Assembly: GCF_024679095.1 (NCBI RefSeq)
Contig: NW_026112165.1
Coordinates: 186,001 to 250,000 of the forward strand
Length of the DNA: 64,000 bases
Reading direction: 5' to 3'
Source: Eriocheir sinensis
Taxonomy: Eukaryota; Arthropoda; Malacostraca; Decapoda; Varunidae
Position 1 is the stretch's first letter. Each line of letters begins with the position of its first letter. Shown here one piece after another: positions 39,749 to 54,900 of this stretch. The notes beneath the pieces were generated by a model. The model did no database searches. It was not told the DNA's origin and saw only the letters and a list, made by a program, of their open reading frames with translations. A program made the translations under genes and the position numbers.

Positions 39749-40993
39749 ATTTTATGTAATTTTGTATATCTATTTTCAAAATACAAATTTAATTACTTTT
39801 GTATATTTTTGTATATAGTTTTATACAAATTTACGTTATTTTATGTGTATTTTGTATATTTATATTTATACAAATACACATTCTTTTATTGGTATTTTGT
39901 TTATTTATTTTGATTCGAATTTACATTATTTTATGCGTATTTTGTATACATTTTTTTATACGTATTTACTATGTGTATTTTGTATATATATTTTTATTGA
40001 AATCTACGTTATTTTATGTGTATTCGTATTTATATTTTGAAATAAATTTACATTGTTTTATATGTATTTTGCATATCTATTTCAATATAAATTTACCTTA
40101 TTATATGTGCATTTTGTATATTTATTTTAATACATATTTAATTTTTTTATATGTATTTTGGTATATACAATTTTATAAAAAAAAATGCTTTATTTTATGG
40201 GTATTTTGCTTCTGTATTTTCATACAAATTTACATTATTTTATTAATATTCTGTGTATTTATTTTGATACGATTTTACATTTTTCTATTTGGGTTTTGTA
40301 TATATATTTTTTATACATATTTACATTATTTAATGTGTATTTTGTATTTAAATTTACGTTATTTTAAGTGTATTTGTTTATGTATTTGCATTCAAATTTA
40401 CTTTATTTTATGTGTATTTTGTAAATGTATTTCAATACAAATTTACCTAATTTTATGTGTATTTTGTATATTTATTTTCATACAAATTTAAATTATTTTT
40501 GTGTATTTTTGTATATAGTTTTAAACAAATTTACATTATTTTATGTGTATTTTGTATATCTATTTTCATACAAATACACATTCTTTTATTTATATTTTGT
40601 TTATTTATTTTGACGCGAATTTACATTATTTAATGTGTATTTTGTGTATATATTTTTATACATATTTACATCATTTCATGTGTATTTTGTATATATATTT
40701 CTATAGAAATCTAAGTTATTTTATGTGTATTCGTATATAGATTTTGAAACAAATTTACACTTCTATGTGTATGTTGCAAATTTTTTCAATACAAATTTAC
40801 CTTATTGTATATGAATTTTGTATATTAATTGATAACAAATTTAATTATTGAATGTGTGTTTTTCTATATGTATTTTTATAAAAATATGCTTTATTTTATG
40901 GGTATTTCGCATCTTTATTTTCATACAAATTTACATTATTTTATTGATATTCTGTGTATTTATTTTGATCCGATTTTACATTATTCTATGTGT
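39749..40993 (+). repeat. Satellite array, plus orientation
   Basis: The switch on the left lies in AAAATATATTTTATG and on the right after TCTATGTGTA. The HOR landmark monomer occurs near 40200 and 40900. No gene is seen. Confidence 0.88.
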
Positions 40994-42468
40994 ATCAAAA
41001 TAAATAAACAAAATAGCAATAAAATAATGTATATTTTTATGAGAAAACATATACAAAATACACATAAAATAACGCAAATTTCTATAAAAATATATGTACA
41101 AAAATGCACATAAAATAAATTTGCGCTAAAAAATATATTCAAAACACACATCACATAATGTAAATGAGTATACATATATGTATACAAAATACCTATGAAA
41201 TAATCTAAATTCGTATCGATTTAAATTAAGAAAATACCAATAAAATAATGTAATTTTGGATGAAAATATATATAGAAAACACACATAAAATAACTTAAAT
41301 ACAAATACAAATATACACATGAAATAATTTAAAATTGAAAGAAATAAATATACAAAATATATGTAAAAATGCACATTAAATAATATAAATTTGTATGAAA
41401 ATATATATACAAATACACCTTAAATAACATGAATTTGTATAAAATTTGTATCAAAATATATACGAATACACACAATAAAATAACGTAAATTATTATGAAA
41501 ATGTATATATAAAATACACAAAATAGTTTAAATACGTAGAAAAATATATATACAAAATACACATAAAATAATGTAAGTTCGTAACAAAATATATACACAA
41601 AATTCCAATAAAAGAATGTATATTTGTAGGAAAATATATATACAAAATATAAATAAAATAACTAAAATTTGTATAAAAATATATACAAAAATACACAAAA
41701 AATAATTTTAATTTGTTTGAAAATATATATGCAAAATACACATAAAATTACTGAAATTTGTATTGAAATACATATACAAAATACACATAAAATAATGTAA
41801 ATTTGTATAAAAATATATAAACAAATACACATAAAATAACGTAAATTTGGATAAAATATATATACAAAATAAACATTAAATAATGTATATACGTATGAAA
41901 AAATATATACAAAATACACATAGAATAATGTAAAATCGTATCAAAATAAATTCACAGAATGTTAATAAACTAATGTAAATTTGTATAAAAATAAAGATGC
42001 ATAATACACATAAAATAACGCATTTTTTATAAAAAAATATATACCAAAATACACATAAGATATTTAAATTTGTATTATAATAAATATACAAAATGCTCAT
42101 ACAATAAGGTAAATTTGTATTGAAATAGATATGCAAAATACATATAAAACAATGTAAATTTGTTTCAATATATATATACGAATACACATAAAATAACGTA
42201 GATTTCGATAAAAACATATTTACAAAATACACATAAAATGATGTAAATACGTATAAGAAAATGTATACAAAATTCATATAAAATAATGTAAATTCGTACC
42301 AAAATAAATAAACAAAATACCAATAAAAGAATCTGTATTTGTATAAATATAAATAAACAACATAAAATAGCGTAAAATTTTATAAAACTATATACAAAAA
42401 TTAACAAAAATAATTAAATTTGTATGAAAATATATATACAAAAGACACATAAAATAACTCGTATTTAA

Positions 42469-42472
<4 letters not shown>

Positions 42473-42561
<89 letters not shown>
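42473..42561. repeat. (AT)n microsatellite, about 89 bp
   Basis: Alternating AT between GTATTTAAAAA and ACAAAAATACACATT. The paralogous monomer at 28357-28375 has only ATATATATAC, so the tract expanded in one locus only. Confidence 0.97.
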
Positions 42562-42564
<3 letters not shown>

Positions 42565-42846
42565 AAAATACACATTAAATAATTAAATTTATATTAAAAT
42601 AAATATACAAAATACACATACTATACGGTAAATTTGTATTCAAATACATATGCAAAACACACATAAAATAATGTAAATTTGTATCAAAATAGATACGAAT
42701 ACACTCAATAAAATAACGTAAATTTTTATGAAAATATATATACAAAATACACATAAAATAATGTAAATACGTAGAAAAATATATATACAAAATAAACATA
42801 AAATAATGTAGATTCGTATCGAAATAAATAAACAAAATTCCAATAA

Positions 42847-42850
<4 letters not shown>

Positions 42851-42906
<56 letters not shown>

Positions 42907-42909
42907 ATA

Positions 42910-42973
<64 letters not shown>
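42851..42973. repeat. (AT)n microsatellite, about 122 bp; empty-site equivalent of LINE copy 2
   Basis: Alternating AT with interruptions near 42892 (TTTATAT) and 42911 (TATCTAT). Flanks AATTCCAATAAAAAA and AAAATACAAATAAAATAAC place it exactly where (AT)n, LINE copy 2 and (AT)n lie in the paralogous locus. Confidence 0.93.
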
Positions 42974-42978
<5 letters not shown>

Positions 42979-44084
42979 CAAATAAAATAACAAAAATTTG
43001 TATAATAATATATACAAAAATTACCAAAAATAATTTAAATTTGTTTGAAAATAGATATGCAAAATACACATAAAATTAGGCAAATTTGTATTAAAATACA
43101 TATACAAAATACACATAAAATAATGTAAATTTGTATGAAAATATATAAAAAAATACACATAAAATAACGTAAATTTCCATAAAATATATATAAAAAATAT
43201 ACATTAAATAATGTAAATATGTATAAAAATATATAGAGAAAATACACAGAATAATGTAAAATCGTATCAAAATAAATAAACAGAATATCAATAATATAAT
43301 CTAAATTTGTATGAAAATAAAGATGCAAAATACACATAAAATAACGCATATTTGTTTAAAAATATATATAAAAAAATACACATAAAATAGTTAAATTTGT
43401 ATTAAAATAAATATACAAAAGGCACACACAATAAAGAAAATTTGTATTGATATAGATATGCAAAATACACATAAATAATGTAAATTTGTATCAAAATATA
43501 AATACGAATACACATAAAATACAGTAAATTTCTATGAAAATATATATTCAAAATACATATAAAATTATGTAAATAAGTATAAAAACATATATATCAAATA
43601 CACCTAAAATAATGTAAATTCGTATCAAAATAAATAAAGAAAATTCCGATAAAAGAACGTATATTTCTAGGAAAATAAATATACAAAATACACATAAAAT
43701 TACGAAAATCTGTATAAAATATATACAAAAATACACAAAATTAATTTCAATTTCTATGAAAATAGATATACAAAATACACATATAATTAGTTAAATTTGT
43801 ATTTAAATACATGTACAAAATACACATAAGATAATGTAAATTTGTATGAAATGAAAACAAATTCACATAAAATAACGTATATTTGTATAAAATATATATA
43901 CAAAATATACATAGAATAATGTAAAATCGTATCAAAATAAATACACAGAATATCAATAAAATAATGTAAATTTGTATGAAAATAAAGATGCAAAATACCC
44001 ATCAAATAAAGCATATTTTTATAAAAGTACATATACAAAAATACACATAGAATAATTAAATTTGTATTAAAATTAATATACAAA

Positions 44085-44276
<192 letters not shown>

Positions 44277-44574
44277 ATATACACAGAAGTAATTAAATTT
44301 GTATGAAAATATATACAAAATACACACAAAATAAGCTAAATTTGAATTGAAATATATATACAAAATACATGAAATAAAGTAAATTTGTATCAAAATATTT
44401 ATACAAATGCACATATAATAACGTAAATTTGTATGAAAATATATAAACAAAATACACATTAAATAATGTAAATACGTATAAAAAATATGTACAAAATACA
44501 CATATAATCATGTAATTCGTTTCAAAATAAATAAACAAAATACCAATAAAATAATATAAATTTGTATGAGTAAA
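44277..44574 (-). repeat. Short satellite block, minus orientation
   Basis: About six monomers. It ends at GTATGAGTAAA, where CGTGTATGTTGCAT starts the opposite orientation. No gene is seen. Confidence 0.85.
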
Positions 44575-45588
44575 CGTGTATGTTGCATATTTTTTCAATA
44601 CAAATTTACCTTATTATATACGCATTTTGTATATTAATTTTAATACAAATTTAATTATTCGATGTGTATTTGTGTATCTGTATTTTTATAAACATATGCT
44701 TTATTTTTTGGGTATTTTGCATCTTAATTTTCAAACAAATTTACATTATTTTATTGATATTCTGCTCATTCATTTTGATACGAATTGACATTATTATAGG
44801 TGTATTTTGTATATATTTTTCATACAAATTTACGTTATTTTATGTGTATTTGTTTATATATTTTGACACAAATTTACAATATTTTATGGGTATTTTGTAT
44901 ATACATTTCAAAAGAAATTTACCTAGTTTTATGTGTATTTTGTATATCTATTTTCATACAAACTCAAATTATTTCTATGTATTTTTGTATATATTTTAAT
45001 ACAAATTTTAGTTATGTTATGTGTATTTTGTAAATTTATTTTCATTCAAATATATATTATTTTAGTGGCGTTTTGTTGATTTATATTGATTCGAATTTAC
45101 ATTATTTTATATATACTTTGTATATATATTTTTATACGCTTTTACATTATTTAATATTTATTTTGAATATATATTTTTATACAAATTCATGGTATTTTAT
45201 GTGTATTTGTATATATATTTTTATATAAATTTACATTATTTTATGTGTATTTTGTACATATTTTTTTTTACAAATCTACTTTATTTTGTTTATTTTGTAT
45301 GTGTATTTTGTATATTTACATTTAACCAAATACACATTCTTTTATTGGTATTTTGTTTATTTATTTTAATTCGAATTTACATTATTTTATGTGTATTTTG
45401 TATACATTTTTTTATACGTATTTACTTAATTTTATGTGTATTTTGTATATTTATCTTAATATAAATCTACGTTATTTTATGTGCATTCTTATATATATTT
45501 TGAAACCTTATTGTATGTGCATTTTGTATATTTATTTCAATGCAAATTTAAATATTTTATGTGTATTTTGGTATATATATTTTTATAA
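44575..45588 (+). repeat. Satellite block, plus orientation
   Basis: Begins at the same truncated monomer base (CGTGTATGTTGCATATTTTT) as the block at 691 and is paralogous to 691 to about 1400. No gene is seen. Confidence 0.87.
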
Positions 45589-45635
45589 GATTACGAAAAT
45601 TTGAATAAAAATATATACAAAAAAACAAAAAAAAT
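45589..45635 (-). repeat. One-monomer inverted satellite fragment
   Basis: A single monomer (ATTACGAAAATTTGAATAAA and following) in minus orientation between plus blocks, ending in an A run followed by a T run. Confidence 0.65.
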
Positions 45636-48600
45636 TTTTTTTAATTTTGTTCATTTATTTTCATAAGAATTTACATAGTTTTATGTGTATTTTGTATATA
45701 TATTTTTCTACGTATTTACATTATTTTATGTGTATTTTTTATATATATTTTTAAAAAAAATTACGTTATTTTATTGTGTGTATTCGTATATGTTTTGATA
45801 CAAATTTACATTATTTTATGTTTATTTTGCATATCTATTTCAATATAGATTTTCCTTATTGTATGTGTATTTTGTATATTTATTTTAATACAAATTTAAT
45901 TATTTTATGTGTACTTTGTATACATTTTCTTATACGTATTTACTTCATTTAATGTGCATTTTGTATATATTTTTTTATAGTAATCTACGTTATTTTATGT
46001 GTATTGGTATATATATTTTGAAGCAAATTTACATTGTTTTATATGTATTTAGCATATCTATTTCAATATAAGTCTATCTTGTTGTATGTGCATTTTGTAT
46101 ATTTATTGTAATACAAATTTAAATATTTTATTTTGTTATATATATTTTAATAAAAAGAGTTTTATATAAATTTAAAATATTTTATGTGTATTTTGTTTAT
46201 CTATTTTCATACAAATACACATTTTTTATTTATATTTTATCTATTTATTTTGACGCGAATTCACATTATTTAATGTGTATTGTGTATATATATTTTTATA
46301 CGTATTTACGTCATTTCATGTGTATTTTGTATATGTATTTCTCTAGAAATATATGTTATTTTATGTGTATTCGTATATATATTTTGAAACATATATACAT
46401 TGTTTTATGTGCATTTTGCATATTTTTTCAATATAAATTTACCTTATTGTACGTGCATTTTGTATATTTATTTTAATACAAATTTAATTATTCTATGTGT
46501 ATTTTTGTATATGTATTTTCATAAAAAAAATGCTTTATTTTATGGGTATTTTGCATCTTTATTTTCATACAAATTTACCTTATTTTATTGATATTCTGTG
46601 TATTTATTTTGATACGATTTTACATTATTCTATGTATATTTTGTATATATATTTCATACATATGAACGTTATTTTATGTGAATTTGTTTTCATTTCATAC
46701 AAATTTACATTATTTTATGTGTATTTTGTACATGTATTTAAATACAAATTTAACTAATTATATGTGTATTATGTATATCTATTTTCATACAAATTAAAAT
46801 TAATTTTGTGTATTTTAGTATATATTTTTATTCAAATTTTCGTAATTTTATGTGAATTTTGTATATTTATTTTCCTACAAATATACGTTCTTTTATCGGA
46901 ATTTAGTTTATTTATTTTGATACGAATTTTCATTATTTTAGGTGTATTTGATATATATTTTTATACTTATTTACATAATTTTATATGTATTTTGAATATA
47001 TATTTTCATAGAAATTTACTCTATTTTATGTGTATTCGTATATATATTTTGATACAAATTTACATTATTTATGTGTATTTCGCATATCTATTTCAATAAA
47101 AAATTCTCTTTATTGTATGTGCCTTTTGTATATATTTATTTTGATGCAAATTTAATTATTTTATGTGTATTTTTGTATATATATTTTTAAACAAATATGC
47201 GTTATTATATGGGTATTTTGCATCTTTATTTTCATACAAATATGCATTATTTTATTGATTGTCTGTTTATTTATTTTGATACGATTTTACGTTATTCTGT
47301 GTATTTTGTATATATATTTTTAGACATATTTACATTATCTAATGTATATTTTGTACATATATTTTATGGAAATTTACGTTATCTTATGTGTATTTGTTTA
47401 TATATTTTCATACAAATTTACATTATTTGATGTGTATTTTGCATATGTATTTCAAAAAAAATTTGCATAATTTCATTTGTATTTTGCATATCTATTTTCA
47501 AACAAATTTAAATTATTTTTGTGTATTTTTGTATTATTTATATACAATTTTTTTTTATTTGTATTTTGTATATATATTTTCCTACACATATACATTCTTT
47601 TAGAGGAAATTTTGTTTATTTATTTTGATACGAATTTACATTATTTTATGTGTATTTTGTATATATATTTTTCTATGTATTTACATTATTTTATGTGTAT
47701 TTTGTATATATATTTTCATAAAAATTTACGTAATTTTATTGTGTGTATTCGTTTATATTTTGATAAAGATTTTCATTATTTTATGTGTTTTTTGCATATC
47801 TATTTCAATATTTGTATACTTATTTTAATACAAATTTAATTATTTTATGTGTATTTTTGTATATATTTTTTTTTAAATATGAGAATTTGTTTGTATATAT
47901 TTTTTTATACATATTTACATTATTTAATGTGTATTTTCTATATATATTTCATACAAATTTTCGTTATTTTAAGTGTATTTGTTTATATATTTTTATTCAA
48001 ATTTATATTATTTTATGTGTATTTTGTATATGTATTTCAATAGAAATTTACCTAATTTCATATGTATTTTGTATATATATTTTATACAAATTTAAATCAT
48101 TTTTTGTGTATTTTTGTATAGAGTTTTATACAAATTTACAATATTTTATGTGTATTTTGTATATCTATTTTCATACAAATACACATTCTTTTATTGATAT
48201 TTTGTTTATTTATTTTGATGCGAATTTACATTATTTAATGTGTATTGTGTAAATATATTTTTATACGTATTTACGTCATTTCATGTGTATTTTGTATATA
48301 TATTTCTATAGAAATATACGTTATTTTATGTGTATTCGTATATATATTTTGAAACAAATATACATTGTTTTATGTGCATTTTGCATATTTTTTCAATACA
48401 AATTTACCTTATTGTACGTGCATTTTGTATATTAATTTTAATACAAATTTAGCTATTCTATGTGTATTTTTGTATATGTATTTTTATAAAAATATGCTTT
48501 ATTTTATGGGTATTTTGCATCTTTATTTACATACAAAATTACATTATTTTATTGATATTATGTGTATTTATTTTGTTACGATTTTACATTATTCTATGTA

Positions 48601-48990
48601 TATTTTGTATATCTATTTTATACCAATATACGTTATTTTATGTGAATTTATTTTCCTTTCATACAAATTTACATTATTTTATGTGAATTTTGTACATGTA
48701 TTTAAATACAAATTTAACTAATTATATGTGTATTTTGTATATCTATTTTCAAACAAATTGAAATTAGTTTTGTGTATTTTTGTATATATTTTTAATCAAA
48801 TTTTCGTAATTTTATGTGTATTTTGTATATTTATTTTCCTACAAATATACATTCTTTTATCGGAATTTTATTTATTTATTTTGATACGAATTTTCATTTT
48901 TTTTAGGTGTATTTCATATATATTTTTTTATACTTATTTACATAATTTTATATGTATTTTGAATACATATTTTCATAGAAATTTACTCTA
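45636..48990 (+). repeat. Satellite array, plus orientation
   Basis: HOR landmark at about 46550, 47218 and 48508; the marker ATTGTGTGTATTCGTAT is near 45774 and ATTGTGTGTATTCGTTT near 47738. The block ends at TTTACTCTATATGTATAGAAA, inside which the orientation reverses. No gene is seen. Confidence 0.88.
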
Positions 48991-51900
48991 TATGTATAGA
49001 AAATACACATGAAATAATCTAAATTCGTATCGAAATAAATGAACAAAATACCGATAAAATAATGTAATTTTGAATGAAAATATATATAGAAAATACATAT
49101 AAAATAACGTAAATACAAATAAATATATACACATAAAATGATTTGAATTTGAATGAAAATAGATATAAAAATAAACTTAAAATAAGGCAAATTTATAATG
49201 AAATATATATACAAAATACACATAAAATAATGTAGATTTGTTTCAAAATATATATTCGAATACACATAAAATAACGTAGATTTCTATAGAAATATATATA
49301 CAAAATACACATTAAATAATGTAAATTCGTGTCAAACTAAATAATTAAAATATCAATAAAAGAATGTGTGTTTGTATGAAAATACATATACAAAATACAC
49401 ATAAAATAACGTAAATTTGTATAAAACTATATATAAAAATACACAAAAATAAGTTAAATTTGTATGAAAATAAATATACAAAATACACATAAAATTAGGT
49501 AAATTTGTAAAGAAATACTTATACAAAATACACATAAAATAATGTAAATTTGGATGAAAATATATAAACAAATACACTTAAAATAACATAAATTTGTATA
49601 AAATATATATAAAAAATACTCATTATATAATGTAAATATGTATAAAAAATATATATACAAAACACAAATAGAATAATGTAAAATCGTATTAAAATAAATA
49701 CACAATGTAAATAAAATAATGTAAATTTGTATGAAAATAAAGATGCAAAATACCCATAAAATAACGCATTTTGTATAAATATACAAAATACACATGAAAG
49801 GATGTAAATACGTATAAAAATATATATACAAAATACACATTGAATAATGTAAATTCGCGTCAAAATAAATAAACAGAATGTCAATAAAAGAATGTGTATT
49901 TGTATGAAAATAAATATACAAAATACACATAAGATAACATAAATTTGTATAAAACTATATACAAAAATAAACAAAAATAATTTAAATTTGTATGAAAATA
50001 AATATACAAAATACACATAAAATTAGGTAAATTTGTATTGAAATACATATACAAAATACACATAAAATACTGTAAATTTGAATGAAAATACATAAACAAA
50101 TACACTTAAAATAACGTAAATTTGTATTAAAAAATATATACAAAACACAAATAGAATAATGTAATATCGTATCAAAATAAATACACAGAATATTAATAAA
50201 ATAATGTAAATTTGTATGAAAATAAAGAAGCAAAATACCCATAAAATAACGCATTTTTTTTAAATATATATAAAAAAATACACATAAAAAAATTTATTTG
50301 TATTAAAATCAATATACAAAATTCACATACAATAAGGTAAATCTGTATTGAAACATATATGCAAAATACATATAAAACAATGTAAATTTGTTTCAAAATA
50401 TATATACGAATACACAGAAAATAACGTAGATTTGTATAAAAATATATATACAAAATACACGTAAAATGAAGTAAATACGTATAAAAAAATGTATACAAAA
50501 TACACATAAAATAATGTAAATTCGTATCAAAATAAATAAACAAAATACCAATAAAAGAATGTGTATTTGTATAAATATAAATATACAAAATACACATAAA
50601 ATAACGTAAATTTGTATAAAACTATATACAAAAATACACAGAAGTAATTAAATTCGTATGAAAATAGATACACAAAATACAGATAAAATAAGCTAAATTT
50701 GAATTGAAATGTATATACAAAATACATAAAATAATGTAAATTTGTATCAAAATATTTATAAAAATACATATAATAACGTAAATTTGTTTAAAAATATATA
50801 AACAAAATACACATTAAGTAATGTAAATACGTATAAAAAAATGTGTACAAAATACACATATAATCATGTAATTCGTATCAAACTAAATAAACAAAATAGC
50901 AATAAAATAATGTAAATTTGTATGAAAAAACATATACAAATACATATAAAATTACGCTAATTTCTATAAAAATATATGTCCAAAAATGAACGTAAAATAA
51001 ATTAACTTTGGATAAAAATATATATACAAAACACACATTAAATAATGTAAATGCGTACATAAAATAACCTAGATTTGTATAAAACTATATATAAAATACA
51101 CAAAAATAATTTTAATTTGTATGAAAAGAAATATACAAAATACACATAAAATTAGGTTAATTTCTATTGAAATACATATACAAAATACACATAAAAAAAT
51201 GTAAATTTGAAAGAAAATATATAAACAAATACACATATAATAATGTAAATTTGTATGAAATATATATACAAAATACACATTAAATAATGTTAATATGTAT
51301 AAAAAAATATATACAAACCACAAATAGAATAATGTAAAATCGTATCAAAATATATAATCAGAATATTAATAAAATAATGTAAATTTGTATGAAAATTAAA
51401 ATGCAAAATACCTATAAAATAACGCATTTTTTATAAAATTATTGATACCAAAATACACATTTGTATCAAAATAAATATACAAAATGCACATACAATAAGG
51501 TAAATTTGTATTGAAATAGATAAGAAAAATACATATAAAATAATGTAAATTTGTTTCAAAATATGTATGCGAATACACATAAAATGACGTAGATTTCTAT
51601 AAAAATACATATACAAAATACACATAAAATTAAGTAAATACGTATAAAAAAATGTATACAAAATACACATAAAATAATGTAAATTCGTATAAATATAAAT
51701 AAACAATATAGCAATAAAAGAATGTGTATTTGTATATATATAAATATACAAAATGCACATAAAATAACGTAAATTTATATAAAACTATATACATAAAATA
51801 ACGCAAATTTCTATAAAAATATATGTACAAAAATGAACATAAAATAAATTTGTATAAAAATATATATACAAAACACACATTAGATAATGTAAATGAGTAT

Positions 51901-54900
51901 AAAAATATGTATACAAAATACCTATGAAATAATCTAAATTCGTAACTATTAAATTAAGAAAATACCAATATAATAATGTAATTTTGCAAGAAAATATATA
52001 TACAAAATACACATAAAATAACCTAAATACAAATACAAATATACACATAAAATAATTTAAAATTGAATGAAATAAATATACAAAATAAGCATAAATTAAG
52101 GTAAATTTGTAATGAAATATATGAAAAAATACACATAAAATAATATAAATTTGTATGAAAATATATATACAAATACACATTAAATAACATGAATTTGTAT
52201 AAAATTTGTATCAAAATATATACTTATACTCACAATAAAATAACGTAATTTTTTTATGAAAATGTATATACAAAATACACATAAAATAATTTAAATACGT
52301 TGAAAAATATATATACAAAAAACACATAAAATAATATAAATATGTATGAAAATATATAAACAAATACACATAAAATAATGTAAATTTGGATAAAATGTAT
52401 ATACAAAATGAACATTAAATAATGTAAATATGTATAAAAAAAAATATATACAAAAAACACATAGAATAATGTTAAATCGTATCAAAATAAATAAAGAGAA
52501 TATCAATAAAATAATGTAAATTTGTATGAAAATAAAGATGCAAAATATCCATATAATAACGCATATTTGCATAAAAATATATATACAAAAATACATATAA
52601 AATAATTAAATTTGTATTAAAATAAATATACAAAATGCACGTACAATAAAGTAAATTTGTATTGAAATAAATATGCAAAATACACATTAATAATGTAAAT
52701 TTGTATCAAAATATATATACGAATACTCATAAAATAGAGTAAATTTCTATGAAAATATACATACAAAATAGATATACAAAATACACATATAACTAGTTAA
52801 ATTTGTATTTAAATACTTGTACAAAAAACACATAAAATAATGTAGATTTGTATGAAATGAAAACAAATACATTTTATATAAAATATATATACAAAATACA
52901 CATAGAATAATGTAAGAACATATCAAAATAAATACACAGAATATCAATAAAATAATGTAAATTTGTATGAAAATAAAGGTGCAAAATACCCATAAAATAA
53001 AGCATATTTTTTATAGAAATACATATACAAAAATACACATAGATTAATCAAATTTATATTAAAATTAATATACAAAATGCACATACAATAAGGTAAATTT
53101 GTATTCAAAAAAATATGCAAAATACACATAAAACAATGTAAATTTGTTTCAAAATATATATACGAATACACATAAAATAACGCAGATTTCTATAGAAATA
53201 TATATACAAAATACACTTGAAATAATGGAAATACGTATAAAAATATATATACAAAATACACATTAAATAATGTTAATTCGTGTCAAAATAAATAAACAAA
53301 ATATCATGAAAAGAATGTGTATTTGTATGAAAATAGATATAAAAAATACACATAAAATAACCTAAATTTGTATAAAACTATATACAAAAACACACAAAAA
53401 TAATTTAAACTTGTATGAAAATAAATATACAAAAAACATATAAAAATAGGTAAATTTGTATTGAAATACATATACAAAATACACATAAAATAATGTAAAT
53501 TTGAATGAAAATACATAAACAAATACACTTAAAATAACGTAAATTTGAATAAAAAAAATATATACAAAACACAAATAGAATAATGTAAAATCGTATAAAA
53601 ATAAATACACAGAATATTAATAAAATAATGTAAATTTGTATGAAAATAAGGAAGCAAAATACCCATAAAATAACGTCTTTTTTTTAAATATATATACAAA
53701 AATACACATAAATTTTTTTATTTATATTAAAATAAATATACAAAATACACATACAATAAGGTAAATCAGTATTGAAATAGATATGCAAAATATATATAAA
53801 ACAATGTAAATTTGTTTCAAAATATATATACGAATACACATAAAATAACGTAGATTTGGATAAAAATATATATACAAAATACACGTAAAATGAAGTAAAT
53901 AAGTAAAAAAATTGTATACAAAATACACATAAAATAATGTAAATTCGTATCAAAATAAATAAACAAAATACCAATAAAAGAATGTGTATTTGTATAAATA
54001 TAAATATACAAAATACACATAAAATAACGTAAATTTGTATAAAACTATATACAAAAATACACAGAAGTAATTAAATTCGTATGAAAATAGATATACAAAA
54101 TACAGATAAAATAAGCTAAATTTGAATTGAAATGTATATACAAAATACATAAAATAATGTAAATTTGTATCAAAATATCTATAAAAATACATATAATCAC
54201 GTAAATTTGTTTAAAAATATATAAACAAAATACACATTAAGTAATGTAGTACGTATAAAAAATATATACAAAATACACATATAATCATGTAATTCGTATC
54301 AAACTAAATAAACAAATTAGCAATAAAATAATGTAAATTGCTATGAGAAAACATATACAAATACATATAAAATAACGCTAATTTCTATAAAAATATATGT
54401 CCAAAAATGAACGTTAAATAAATTAACTTTGGATAAAAATATATATACAAAACACACATTAAATAATGTAAATGCGTACATAAAATAACCTAAATTTGTA
54501 TAAAACTATATACAAAAATACACAAAAAAAATTTCAATTTGTATGAAAAGAAATATATAAAATACACATAAAATTAGGTTAATTTCTATTGAAATACATA
54601 TACAAAATACACATAAAATAATATAAATTTGAGAGAAAATATATAAACAAATACACATATAATAACGTAAATTTGAATGAAATATATATACAAAATTCAC
54701 ATTAAATAATGTAAATATGTATAAAAAAAATATATATACAAAACACAAATAGAATATTGTAAAATCGTATCAAAATATATACACAGAATATTAATAAAAT
54801 AATGTAAATTTGTATGAAAATTAGGATGCAAAATACCTATAAAATAACGCATTTTTTATAAAATTATTGATACCAAAATACACATAAAATATTTGAATTT

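Larger units (their letters stand above)
40994..44084 (-). repeat. Satellite array, minus orientation, with two (AT)n tracts
   Basis: From about 41890 to 44084 this is the LINE-free paralogue of the 27.78-32.95 kb locus. HOR landmark near 41995. No gene is seen. Confidence 0.88.
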